From NCBI GenBank assembly GCA_001829005.1, contig MIAG01000009.1:215534-279533 (forward strand): a stretch of 64,000 nucleotides of DNA, in the 5' to 3' direction. Position numbers and translations under genes: made by a program. Below, in pieces: positions 34,520 to 42,934 of the stretch. The notes beneath the pieces are model-generated. The model had not been told where the DNA came from. It was given only the letters and a program-made list of their open reading frames with translations, and ran no database searches. This DNA is from Sphingobacteriia bacterium RIFOXYC2_FULL_35_18 (GTDB lineage: Bacteria > Bacteroidota > Bacteroidia > Chitinophagales > Chitinophagaceae). The first letter of the stretch is position 1, and every line of letters starts with the position of its first letter.

Positions 34520-36823
34520 TTATCTGCGTAATACACTGATTAAACTAACCAATGCGGTTAAGGATCCAGTAATAGCTGAAACTTCTAAAATAGACAAGCC
34601 CCTTCTTTCTGTTCCTGATTTTTCTGGTACTATTATTTTAGAGCCCGGCAATACGGCAGGGTAACTCCTAAAAAATAAGAATCGTTTAATCTGTTTGTTG
34701 ATGCCATTGCTGTATTGTACATAAGCCCTTTTATGATCGGCTTTCTCAGTAAATCCACCTGCTTCAGATATATAATTTTTAAAGCTACCCGATTCATAAC
34801 TCAATAACTGTGGATTGAATACCGCGCCCTTTACTTCAACAAATGGTTCATTACGAGGTATATAAATACTATCTCCTGGCTGCAATAAAAACGGTGTATT
34901 ATTTTGCCCCAAAACATTGGTACCCACCCTGAGTTGATTGCGGAAAATTTGTACATCATTTAAAGAAGCGAGTGGGGTAATACCGCCAGCTCTGCTAATT
35001 AATTCTCTCAAGGTTTCGTTGCGCTTTTCCAAAGCATATTCTCCTGCATACAATACTTCACCGCCCAATTTTACATTCCCCAATTTTTTATAGTTCACCA
35101 ACCGAGGCACAAAAATATAATCCAATGGTTCCAAATAAGTGCGGCTATTGGTGTTCACCAACATAGAGTCTACGCCAACAGTCATTACCGTTAGCAATTG
35201 GTTTGCCAAAGTATCGGCCCTGTTTTTTTCTAGTCTAGAAATTTCTACTTTATGGTTGGCAGCATCATTGGTAAATCCATTGGCCATTAACAATACATCT
35301 TCTAATTGCATACCCCTGCTATACGGGTACACACCTGGATTTTTTACTGCACCTCCCACCGTTACTTGTAAACTGGCTTGTAGGTTTTCTCTGGATGCTA
35401 TTACCACCGAGTCTTCTCTTTCCAATAAAATATCTGCACTTACGCCCGATAATAAACTGCTTACATCAAAAGCCAACATGGTAGGCTCTGTGCCTGCATT
35501 GCGTCTGTTGATAAATCCTCTATTGGCATAAGCTTGCAACTTTAAGCCGTCCGCTTTCTTAATCAATTGTGAAAGGGTTAATCCCTTGGTTAATTCATAA
35601 TTGCCTGGTCTATACACGGCTCCTGTTAACACCACTCTATTGGTATAACTGCTGAGTACCCTATCTACAAATACACTGTCTCCATTGCGTGGAATGGTAT
35701 AACCAAAATCACTCGCTGGGATATCTTTCATTTGCAATTCTCGATTGGATATCTGCACCATTTTAGCCAAATCTTTCAATGCCCATTCGGTAAAACCTCC
35801 TGCATATTGAATACCATCGGCCAATGTTTCTTTGTCTAATAATTCATAAATGGCAGGTCTTTTAACTTCACCACTCAAGATCAATTTTTTCTGATACAAA
35901 GGGAAGCGAATAATATCTTGGTCTTCTAATCGGATATGTTGATCTAAAATTCCTTTTTGTAAGAATTGATAAAAATCAACTACCTGAAATACTTTGTTAT
36001 TTCGAATGAGTTCTATCTGTCTCAATGAACCATTAATGGTTGGCCCGCCGGATAAATACAATACATTGAACAAGCCCGCTAATCCATTCACTACATAATC
36101 TCCAGGAATTTCTGCTTCACCTATTACAGTTACACGTATGGAACGCACTTTAGCTAAGGTTACATAGAGTTTGGTTTGTCCTGAATTCAGCGCGGGATAA
36201 ATGGTTTTTAATTGGTCTTTTATTTTTTTACTCGCTTGCTCAATGGTTAATCCATTCACCGCCGATTGTCCTGCATATTCCAAATCAATTCTTCCTTCGG
36301 GGCTAACAGTAGGTTCTAAAGATTTAATATTAACGCCCGTTAAACTAATCGACAATTGATCACCCGGTCCGAGTACATAATTTTGTGGAGTAGCTACCCT
36401 TGCATTGGGTTGCAAAATGGCATTGGGATTACTAAAATATTCATAGCCATAATAACGGATTCTTTTTTTCAACAAGGGCACTTCATTCACCCATGTACTA
36501 TCACTCAAAAACAAAGCAGAATCGGTAATCAATGCCTTGGCGCCAGAGTTATTCAATTTAGACATGCCCTGTATTTTCAACAAGCGCTTCTTAAAATCAT
36601 TTACATCGGTTGGAGCCATACCGCCTCTTACCAATTGGCTAACCGCTTCTGATTCAGACAAACCAGACTGTTGGGCTTTCTGCCAGTATTGCAAAATTTG
36701 TTGGTCGCTCATTTTACCCAATTGCATGGGCGCTTTTCCTGTATTATTGAGTTGCGCAAAACCATTGTTTGCAACCAACACCAATAACCATACGAAAATG
36801 TATTTGATCATCCTATTCATCAT
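34520..36823 (-). CDS. Wza-like SLBB polysaccharide export protein
   Basis: An outer-membrane polysaccharide exporter of 767 residues, the long Bacteroidota form. A signal peptide (MMNRMIKYIFVWLLVLVANNGFAQ) is followed by the poly-export domain (NYVLGPGDQLSISLTGVNIKSL, about 148-169) and several SLBB repeats (for example VTVIGEAEIPGDYVVNGLAGL, VVLTGAVYRPGNYELTKGLT, VTVGGAVKNPGVYPYSRGM, VKLGGEVLYAGEYALEKRN, VEVKGAVFNPQLLSYESGS). A hydrophobic C-terminal helix ends the protein. It is the only exporter of this class in the window. Confidence 0.92.
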   Translation of the reverse strand: MMNRMIKYIFVWLLVLVANNGFAQLNNTGKAPMQLGKMSDQQILQYWQKAQQSGLSESEAVSQLVRGGMAPTDVNDFKKRLLKIQGMSKLNNSGAKALITDSALFLSDSTWVNEVPLLKKRIRYYGYEYFSNPNAILQPNARVATPQNYVLGPGDQLSISLTGVNIKSLEPTVSPEGRIDLEYAGQSAVNGLTIEQASKKIKDQLKTIYPALNSGQTKLYVTLAKVRSIRVTVIGEAEIPGDYVVNGLAGLFNVLYLSGGPTINGSLRQIELIRNNKVFQVVDFYQFLQKGILDQHIRLEDQDIIRFPLYQKKLILSGEVKRPAIYELLDKETLADGIQYAGGFTEWALKDLAKMVQISNRELQMKDIPASDFGYTIPRNGDSVFVDRVLSSYTNRVVLTGAVYRPGNYELTKGLTLSQLIKKADGLKLQAYANRGFINRRNAGTEPTMLAFDVSSLLSGVSADILLEREDSVVIASRENLQASLQVTVGGAVKNPGVYPYSRGMQLEDVLLMANGFTNDAANHKVEISRLEKNRADTLANQLLTVMTVGVDSMLVNTNSRTYLEPLDYIFVPRLVNYKKLGNVKLGGEVLYAGEYALEKRNETLRELISRAGGITPLASLNDVQIFRNQLRVGTNVLGQNNTPFLLQPGDSIYIPRNEPFVEVKGAVFNPQLLSYESGSFKNYISEAGGFTEKADHKRAYVQYSNGINKQIKRFLFFRSYPAVLPGSKIIVPEKSGTERRGLSILEVSAITGSLTALVSLISVLRR

Positions 36824-36837
36824 TTAACAAATATACA

Positions 36838-38463
36838 TTAAAGCCCGTAGCCTACACCCAAGCTCCAAGTCTTGCCTGTGGTATTCCAGTTGCTGTACCA
36901 GCCAGTGAATGTGAGATTATTCAACCATTCATAAGAAGCCCGCAAAAAGAACTCTTTCTGGGTAGGGCCTTGGTTAAACAAGAAACGAGGTTGTGGTTCT
37001 GCAAAATACTGGTCGGCCAAGGTACCCGATCCACCCTTTCTAATGACTTGGTACCGCATTTGTAATTTCAATTTAGGGATGGGGGTATAGCGCGCAGTAA
37101 AAATCATTCGATCAAAATTATTGCCCATCCAATCGCCCATTACAAACCCTTGGTGGGTATAGTTTTGGGCCTGGTATAAATTGCGGTACACAAATGGATT
37201 TACGCGGGTATATTCAAACCCTGCTGTTAAATAAGGAATGAATAAATCGGTCACCGATGCCCCAATATTAAAGCCGATTTGATTCCTGCTTTTATTGCGA
37301 TTAAAGATTGTGCTCTGTCTTATTTCGTCAATAAAGAAAGTACCGTAGATATGCGTGTTCTTAATTTGGTTTCTGCTGCTGGCCATGATAAACAATTGCC
37401 CATTAGAGCCCGCCCTAATGTCGGAATTGTTAGACAAATTATCGTAGAGCTTAAAGAACATCACGGGTATTAAATAACCCGCATCCATTCTGTCGCTGTA
37501 CACAATGGATTCCCCCAAAGAAATATCCAAGCCCTTCATGGCTTTGATTTGGATGCTATGGGTGGCAAAATATTTAGGTACAAATAATATTCGATCACCC
37601 CCATAAATACCCCCATTTTCAGAAGGATAACTATTGGTGGAGTCAATCATTCTCGAGTTTAACCAAGCATGGGTATAATGAAATTTCAGCCAAGGAAACA
37701 ATTGATAATCTAAGCGTATAAAAGGGAATGCGGGGGCTTTATCCGATAAAACGGTTCTTCCATTTTCGCCATAGCCCCACAACAAATGGTCTTGCCCAAT
37801 AGCAATTGATCCATTTTTAAAACTGTAAGAAATACTTCCCCTGAACTGAGAATAATTCAAGGTTTTAAAAGCCGTCGTGTCTTTTCTGATATAGCCCGTT
37901 TCAGCACCCAGAACCCCAGTGGTATCATAGCCATTGCCTTTGAGCAACACATCTTGATAAGCAAACTGAAAGGCAAATCTTTTCCCTGCCCTTCCCCAAA
38001 GTCTTAATCCGGTACTGCGGGTAGTATAATTTTTATTGGTACCACCTACTTGCGCGCCGGTGATAGTAGGATCAAAATAAAACGATGCGTCTTTGCCAAT
38101 TGCTGTGGCCATTCTAAAACGTCCATTCGCATCTTTTTTAAACCAATTTAACTTTTCTGTCGCTTTTGCTGGATCGGTATCGAATTGGTCTTTAAATTCT
38201 TGTAGATAAAAATTCAATTCGCTTTTTTCAATGGGGCTCAATTGATTTTTATTTTGTTGTAAACTGTCTAAACAAGCACCAATATATACCCTACTCAATG
38301 GTCGTATATGATCATCAAATTGAATCAATCCCTTCTGTGCCATACGGCCCAAGTAATTGTAAATTTCACTTCGATGATTCTCGTACACCGTTTGTGCTTG
38401 CAAATTGGTACTGCCCAATACCAATAGGAAGAACCATTGGTAAATAATTATTTTAATACGCAT
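36838..38463 (-). CDS. Wzi-like outer-membrane beta-barrel protein
   Basis: 541 residues with signal peptide MRIKIIIYQWFFLLVLGSTNLQAQ. A helical N-terminal segment (about 25-105) precedes a beta-barrel of alternating hydrophobic strands. The Wzi-type block SIAIGQDHLLWGYGENGRTVLSDKAPAFPFIRLD is present. Wzi proteins help retain or assemble surface polysaccharide. It overlaps the end of the sugar transferase gene upstream by 11 bases and is followed by the SLBB exporter. Confidence 0.75.
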   Translation of the reverse strand: MRIKIIIYQWFFLLVLGSTNLQAQTVYENHRSEIYNYLGRMAQKGLIQFDDHIRPLSRVYIGACLDSLQQNKNQLSPIEKSELNFYLQEFKDQFDTDPAKATEKLNWFKKDANGRFRMATAIGKDASFYFDPTITGAQVGGTNKNYTTRSTGLRLWGRAGKRFAFQFAYQDVLLKGNGYDTTGVLGAETGYIRKDTTAFKTLNYSQFRGSISYSFKNGSIAIGQDHLLWGYGENGRTVLSDKAPAFPFIRLDYQLFPWLKFHYTHAWLNSRMIDSTNSYPSENGGIYGGDRILFVPKYFATHSIQIKAMKGLDISLGESIVYSDRMDAGYLIPVMFFKLYDNLSNNSDIRAGSNGQLFIMASSRNQIKNTHIYGTFFIDEIRQSTIFNRNKSRNQIGFNIGASVTDLFIPYLTAGFEYTRVNPFVYRNLYQAQNYTHQGFVMGDWMGNNFDRMIFTARYTPIPKLKLQMRYQVIRKGGSGTLADQYFAEPQPRFLFNQGPTQKEFFLRASYEWLNNLTFTGWYSNWNTTGKTWSLGVGYGL

Positions 38464-39859
38464 TTTGGTCTCCTCGAATAATATTAATAATGGTTTGAAG
38501 TATAATTTGACAATCTAACCAAAATGTCCAGCGATGGATATAATACAAATCAAAATTGATGCGCTTTTGCATGGAGCCCTTTGCCTTGGTTTCTCCCCTT
38601 GCCCCATTCACTTGCGCCCAGCCAGTGATGCCCGGCAATACAATATGGCGCAACATATAATTGTCTACCGTATGCATCGATTCTAAATTCAATGGAGTAG
38701 GGTGGGGTCTGGGTCCTACTACCGACATATTGCCTACCAATACATTCCAAAATTGGGGCAATTCATCCATATTGGTTTTGCGCAAAATTTTTCCAATCCA
38801 AGTAACCCTTCCATCGTTCTTGGTGGCTTGTTGGTATTGTCCATTGGCATCCAAATCGTGGTTGCCCGCAGTCATTGTTCTGAACTTGTAACAAATAATT
38901 TGTTCGTTCTGCAATCCCCATCTTTCTTGTTTAAAAATAATGGGGCCCTTAGAACCCAGCTTGATGGCCAGTGCTATGATGGGCATGATCCACCAACCTA
39001 ATAGAATGAAAAAACAAAGCGAAAAACTGATATCAAAAAAACGTTTTAAAATCTTGTTTTCTATTTTATCTAAGGGCAGTTCCCGTATATTAATCACGGG
39101 CATCATACCAATATTATTCACTTGTATATTGCTGGCAGTGTATTGGTGTAAATTAGGAATGATGCGGGTTTTAACCGAATAGGTATCGCATACATCTATG
39201 CATTCTTGTATTTGGTTCGAGTATTTATTGGGCAATGCAATTACCACTTCGTCTACTCTTTGTTTTCTCAATACTTCGCCCAATGCTTCTGTTTTTCCAA
39301 AATAGGCACAGCCATTCATTTTGGCTTGCTGGTTGTCTAAAAATCCGATGCACTTGTATCCGTAGTAATAATATTTATTAATGGTTTCGTAGTAATCCAT
39401 CCCCGCTGGAGTGGCGCCTACGATTACGATATTGTCGTATAATTTTCCCTGATAAATAGCCGAGTGCAAATATTTGCGCACTACATATTTAGTAAACGTC
39501 AATAGCGCAAATAGGGTGCCTACATAAATGGGAAAGAAATTGGTGTTGAACTGGTAATAATCCCGCAGGAAAAAAGAAACCGAGCTCAATAAAATGGTAA
39601 ATAAGATTAAGCTATAAGTGATGAAAATAATTTCTTCTGAAAATTTATTGGATCTTCTATCGGTGTACAATTTGGCAAATGAGGCGGTGATATACCATAC
39701 CGTTAATAGAATCAGTAAGAATCCTAAGCTGTTGATATTATTATTGGAACTAGTTTCGGTTTGGGTAAACTGCAATGCCAACAAGTACGACATACCCACT
39801 ACCGGGGCATCTATTATGTATCTAATGAGTGTGTATCTGTTGTAGGCTTTCTTGGCCAT
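38453..39859 (-). CDS. WcaJ-type undecaprenyl-phosphate sugar phosphotransferase
   Basis: A polyisoprenyl-phosphate hexose-1-phosphate transferase of 468 residues. Five hydrophobic segments cover the N-terminal part and region 275-300. A CoA-binding-like domain lies at about 140-240 (VIVGATPAGMDYYETINKYYYYG). The catalytic domain has FKQERWGLQNEQIICYKFRTM, NMDELPQFWNVLVGNMSVVGPRPHP and PGITGWAQVNGARGE. It starts repeat-unit synthesis of locus B, probably with glucose- or galactose-1-phosphate. It is a different subclass from the PglC-like enzyme of locus A, which supports two separate polymers. Confidence 0.92.
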   Translation of the reverse strand: MAKKAYNRYTLIRYIIDAPVVGMSYLLALQFTQTETSSNNNINSLGFLLILLTVWYITASFAKLYTDRRSNKFSEEIIFITYSLILFTILLSSVSFFLRDYYQFNTNFFPIYVGTLFALLTFTKYVVRKYLHSAIYQGKLYDNIVIVGATPAGMDYYETINKYYYYGYKCIGFLDNQQAKMNGCAYFGKTEALGEVLRKQRVDEVVIALPNKYSNQIQECIDVCDTYSVKTRIIPNLHQYTASNIQVNNIGMMPVINIRELPLDKIENKILKRFFDISFSLCFFILLGWWIMPIIALAIKLGSKGPIIFKQERWGLQNEQIICYKFRTMTAGNHDLDANGQYQQATKNDGRVTWIGKILRKTNMDELPQFWNVLVGNMSVVGPRPHPTPLNLESMHTVDNYMLRHIVLPGITGWAQVNGARGETKAKGSMQKRINFDLYYIHRWTFWLDCQIILQTIINIIRGDQNAY

Positions 39860-40958
39860 GCTGCTTTAATACTTTAAAAACGCTAATATATGCTTCCGTT
39901 ACATGATCCCATTGATACCGAAGGCCTATTCCCTCCCTGGCGTGCAATCGAAGCTCATTTATTAGAGCATCATTTTGTTCTGCACGTTGCATCAATTGTG
40001 CAACAGCTTGGGGGGTCTGCTGAAACAAGAGCCCAAATATACCATTTTGTAGCATTTCTCGGCTAAATGGGGTATCAATTGCTAATATAGCGCATCCATA
40101 TGCCATGGCTTTTAATAAGGTTGGATTGGTGCCTCCAAATGCATGGCCATGTAAATAGGCAAAACAATGGTGGTACAATTCGGCCAATTCGTTGGGATTA
40201 TTGATATAACCCAAGAAGATGACCCGATCACTGGCTTTGGCCTTCATGCTTTGGGCATATTCGTCTTGATAGGGTACATCACCTACTATCACGAGTTTTT
40301 TATTGGAATTGGATTGCAAAAATCCTTCTAACAACAAATGGCTATTGTTATCGGGGATTAATCTCCCGACTATTAAATAATATTCCTGTGGGGCAAGGTT
40401 AAAGCGGTTGATTAAAGAGGGATCTTGGCTGTAGCGCAAGCTAGCCCCGTACGCAATCACCGTAGAGTCTTTTTGAAATAGGTCTAGGTACACTTGGCGC
40501 ATGGCTTCTGCGTCTGTGATAATGCGGTCGTATAGTTTGGTACTGAGCCAAGCGGCGAACTTAAAATATTTGGCCCCCAATCCCTTCCACTTGGGTCTTA
40601 ACCACTCCATGCCATCTACATTAATGAGGGTGGGTTTTCTGTAAATTTTGGAAATGATTCCCCATGGACCATTGGCTGCATTCACAGCTAAAATAATATC
40701 AGATCCCGTGGTGCATGCATGCCACATTGATAAAAAAGAATGGATTAATTGGCTCAAGGATTTGGTTTCGATGGTGGGGATATACACCAGCTCAATGCCA
40801 TTGACTTGCTTGGGTTTTTCTGTAAATAAATTCTTGTGGCAGTAGACCCTAACTCGATAGCCTTTCTTCACCAATCGTTCCGACAACTCTTTTACAAAAG
40901 TTTCATAACCACTGTATACATAAGGGTATCCTCTAGAACCTATAATTGAAATGACCAT
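39822..40958 (-). CDS. GT4 glycosyltransferase with DUF1972 N-terminus
   Basis: 378 residues, GT-B fold. The N-terminal DUF1972-type domain reads ISIIGSRGYPYVYSGYETFVKELSE. The donor-binding domain has LIVGRLIPDNNSHLLLEGFL and HGHAFGGTNPTLLKAMAYGCAILA. Proteins of this type include the Cps2T-like rhamnosyltransferases that add the second sugar of capsule units. The 3' end overlaps the initiating transferase gene by 38 bases, consistent with consecutive early steps of assembly. Confidence 0.85.
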   Translation of the reverse strand: MVISIIGSRGYPYVYSGYETFVKELSERLVKKGYRVRVYCHKNLFTEKPKQVNGIELVYIPTIETKSLSQLIHSFLSMWHACTTGSDIILAVNAANGPWGIISKIYRKPTLINVDGMEWLRPKWKGLGAKYFKFAAWLSTKLYDRIITDAEAMRQVYLDLFQKDSTVIAYGASLRYSQDPSLINRFNLAPQEYYLIVGRLIPDNNSHLLLEGFLQSNSNKKLVIVGDVPYQDEYAQSMKAKASDRVIFLGYINNPNELAELYHHCFAYLHGHAFGGTNPTLLKAMAYGCAILAIDTPFSREMLQNGIFGLLFQQTPQAVAQLMQRAEQNDALINELRLHAREGIGLRYQWDHVTEAYISVFKVLKQHGQESLQQIHTH

Positions 40959-40977
40959 TACATTTGTTTTAAAATCC

Positions 40978-41046
40978 GCTGCTCAACAGTGTTACGGTAT
41001 GCTGCTCAACAATGTTACGATACATTGCTCAATAACTTGACGATTC
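40978..41046. repeat. three tandem 23-bp imperfect repeats at a gene's 3' end
   Basis: Units start at 40978, 41001 and 41024 and share GCTCAA-CA-TGTTACG-TA with drift in the last copy. The third unit encodes the last residues of the - strand glycosyltransferase (KLLSNV) and the second holds its TAA. The repeat has therefore spread outward from the end of the coding region into the gap before the next gene. Confidence 0.7.
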
Positions 41047-42187
41047 GCTCTTCAAAGGCTGTTAGCGAGAATTCGGCGCGTACTTTTTTTGCAGCAGCTA
41101 CTCCCATGGCTTTTCTTTGGGCGGCATCGTTAATAATGGGTTGCATTATCTCGGCTGCGGCTTTGGCATCGTTCCATGGTATTAGCAATCCCTCTTTACC
41201 CGACTCAATCATTTCGGTAGCACCACCATGATTGGTGGCAACAATGGCTTTGCCTGCTGCCATGGCTTCTAATACTACCGTTGGAAAAGGGTCTGGTAAA
41301 ATGGATGGCAGCACAAATATATCCAATTGCTGTAGGATAGCGGGTATATCGGTTTGATAGCCCAAGTCTTTTACGGATTCTACTAGGTTCAGCTCCGTTT
41401 TTAAACGGTTGATATTTTCGTATAAATACTCGTTGCCCGGGAATGCATCGCCCACCATGATGAATTGTAAATGGGGATGGGTTTTAATGAGCTCCCCCGC
41501 GATTTGTAAAAAATAATCTTGGCCCTTCCAGTGGTGTACGCGGCCAATCATGCCGATGACTAAGCGGCGCGGTGTGGCGCTTTCGCTTTGCGCGGTTTGC
41601 GGCTCGCCGCTATCGCGCGGCCCGTCCGCCGCCGAGGCCGGCGACACGTATTCGCTGTAATCGATGCCATTATATACCAAAAGTATTTTGCTGTTCGGTA
41701 TATGTTTTGCCCAATGATCCTGAACCGCTTTAGACACCACGATAATTTTATCTGCGTAATTTTTCAGCAAATAACTCAAGCCCCTAAATAAAAAATAGGG
41801 TCGAAGAATAATTTCGTGTACATGCCAAATATGCTTTATGCCCAATTGCTTGGCCGCGAATGCCCCTGCCAATACCGCTGTGGTATTAGAATAAACCAGC
41901 TCAATTTTTTCGGCAACAATAATTTCTTTGATGGATTTAATAGCTTGTCGAGTGGCTTGCACTCGATTCAGTAAACCTTTTGGGTTCATGTACTTTCTGC
42001 GAATAATTCCCAAAGGCATATAAATCACCGGCACATCCATTTGCGCCAATCGTTCGGATAGTTCGCCCTTTACACTCAACACTACTAAGGCTTCATGTCC
42101 ATGTTTTTTAAAGATGGCCAAACTGGTCAACAATATTTTACTGGCTCCATATAAGTCGGAGGAACTATGCAAAATCAGCAGCTTCAT
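41015..42187 (-). CDS. GT4 glycosyltransferase with a GC-rich in-frame insert
   Basis: 390 residues, GT-B family 4. The N-terminal domain begins MKLLILHSSSDLYGASKILLT. The C-terminal domain has VIGMIGRVHHWKGQDYFLQIAG and SILPDPFPTVVLEAMAAGKAIVATNHGG, the usual E-x7-E donor site. Between them, residues 181-207 (41567-41647) form a low-complexity stretch rich in Ser, Ala, Pro and Glu, encoded by DNA that is 62/81 G+C by my count, far above the rest of the gene. It falls in the linker between the two Rossmann domains, so the enzyme may tolerate it. Confidence 0.87.
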   Translation of the reverse strand: MKLLILHSSSDLYGASKILLTSLAIFKKHGHEALVVLSVKGELSERLAQMDVPVIYMPLGIIRRKYMNPKGLLNRVQATRQAIKSIKEIIVAEKIELVYSNTTAVLAGAFAAKQLGIKHIWHVHEIILRPYFLFRGLSYLLKNYADKIIVVSKAVQDHWAKHIPNSKILLVYNGIDYSEYVSPASAADGPRDSGEPQTAQSESATPRRLVIGMIGRVHHWKGQDYFLQIAGELIKTHPHLQFIMVGDAFPGNEYLYENINRLKTELNLVESVKDLGYQTDIPAILQQLDIFVLPSILPDPFPTVVLEAMAAGKAIVATNHGGATEMIESGKEGLLIPWNDAKAAAEIMQPIINDAAQRKAMGVAAAKKVRAEFSLTAFEERIVKLLSNVS

Positions 42188-42203
42188 TACTTCCTCTGTT
42201 TAT

Positions 42204-42875
42204 TCATTTGTTCCGCTGTTTAATTACTTTGGCGGGAACACCAGCTACCACACTATAAGGGGGTACGCTTTTAGTAACCACCGATCCCGCAGCAATCACC
42301 GATCCTTTTCCAATGGTTACGCCTGCTAATATGATGCTATTGGATGCAATCCAACAATCGTCTTCAATGGTAACAGCTGACTGTGTTACGCCCTGCTCTT
42401 TCATTGGAATTCTTGCATCTTCAAAAACATGGTTCTCTGCATAAATACTCACCCTTGGAGAAATCATCACATTGTTGCCAATGGTAATTTTTCCAGAGCA
42501 ACCGATATAGGCGAAGGGCCCAATATTAGAATGATCCCCCACTTTTAATCCTGCACCAATAGCTCCTCCATAAATATTCGATGGTCGAATGATGGCGTGC
42601 TTGCCAATGGTTACTCTATTGCCCAGCACAATATTTTGCTCGCTCAAACAATTGATTTCGGCATTGTCTTCAATGATCAGGTCTTTGCCCGCAATGAGTT
42701 GATGCGCGTATCGTACCGATACATTGCTGCCCACCAAAACCAGCCCCGCACTTTTCCCAAAAAATAATCGGTGCCCCATTCCACGAACAAACATCACTGC
42801 TAGTCTGCAATAGGTAATCAATTTATTGCGCGCACTCCAATTGCCCGGAAATCTGTTTGATATGGTTGGCTTCAT
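42204..42875 (-). CDS. hexapeptide-repeat acyltransferase (WcaF/WbbJ type)
   Basis: 223 residues of left-handed beta-helix acetyltransferase. Hexapeptide turns run from about 72 to 205 (IIEDNAEINCLSEQNIVLGNRVTIGKHAIIRP, then KITIGNNVMISPRVSIYAENH). The catalytic histidine region is YAENHVFEDARIPMKEQG, and the end is GVPAKVIKQ. It probably O-acetylates a sugar of the locus B repeat unit using acetyl-CoA. It sits 16 bases upstream of the GT4 gene, on the same strand. Confidence 0.85.
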   Translation of the reverse strand: MKPTISNRFPGNWSARNKLITYCRLAVMFVRGMGHRLFFGKSAGLVLVGSNVSVRYAHQLIAGKDLIIEDNAEINCLSEQNIVLGNRVTIGKHAIIRPSNIYGGAIGAGLKVGDHSNIGPFAYIGCSGKITIGNNVMISPRVSIYAENHVFEDARIPMKEQGVTQSAVTIEDDCWIASNSIILAGVTIGKGSVIAAGSVVTKSVPPYSVVAGVPAKVIKQRNK

Positions 42876-42934
42876 TTCGATTATGCAAATATTCTATTTT
42901 GAAACGAGACTATGAATTTAAATTCTTGTTTGCG

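Noticed and set aside
35139..35531. + strand open frame opposite the Wza-like gene
   Set aside because: No family resemblance, and the opposite strand has clear SLBB repeats; it is a codon-bias shadow.
41588..41791. Arg-rich + strand frame over the GC-rich insert
   Set aside because: Composition follows from the GC-rich segment; no homology-like features.
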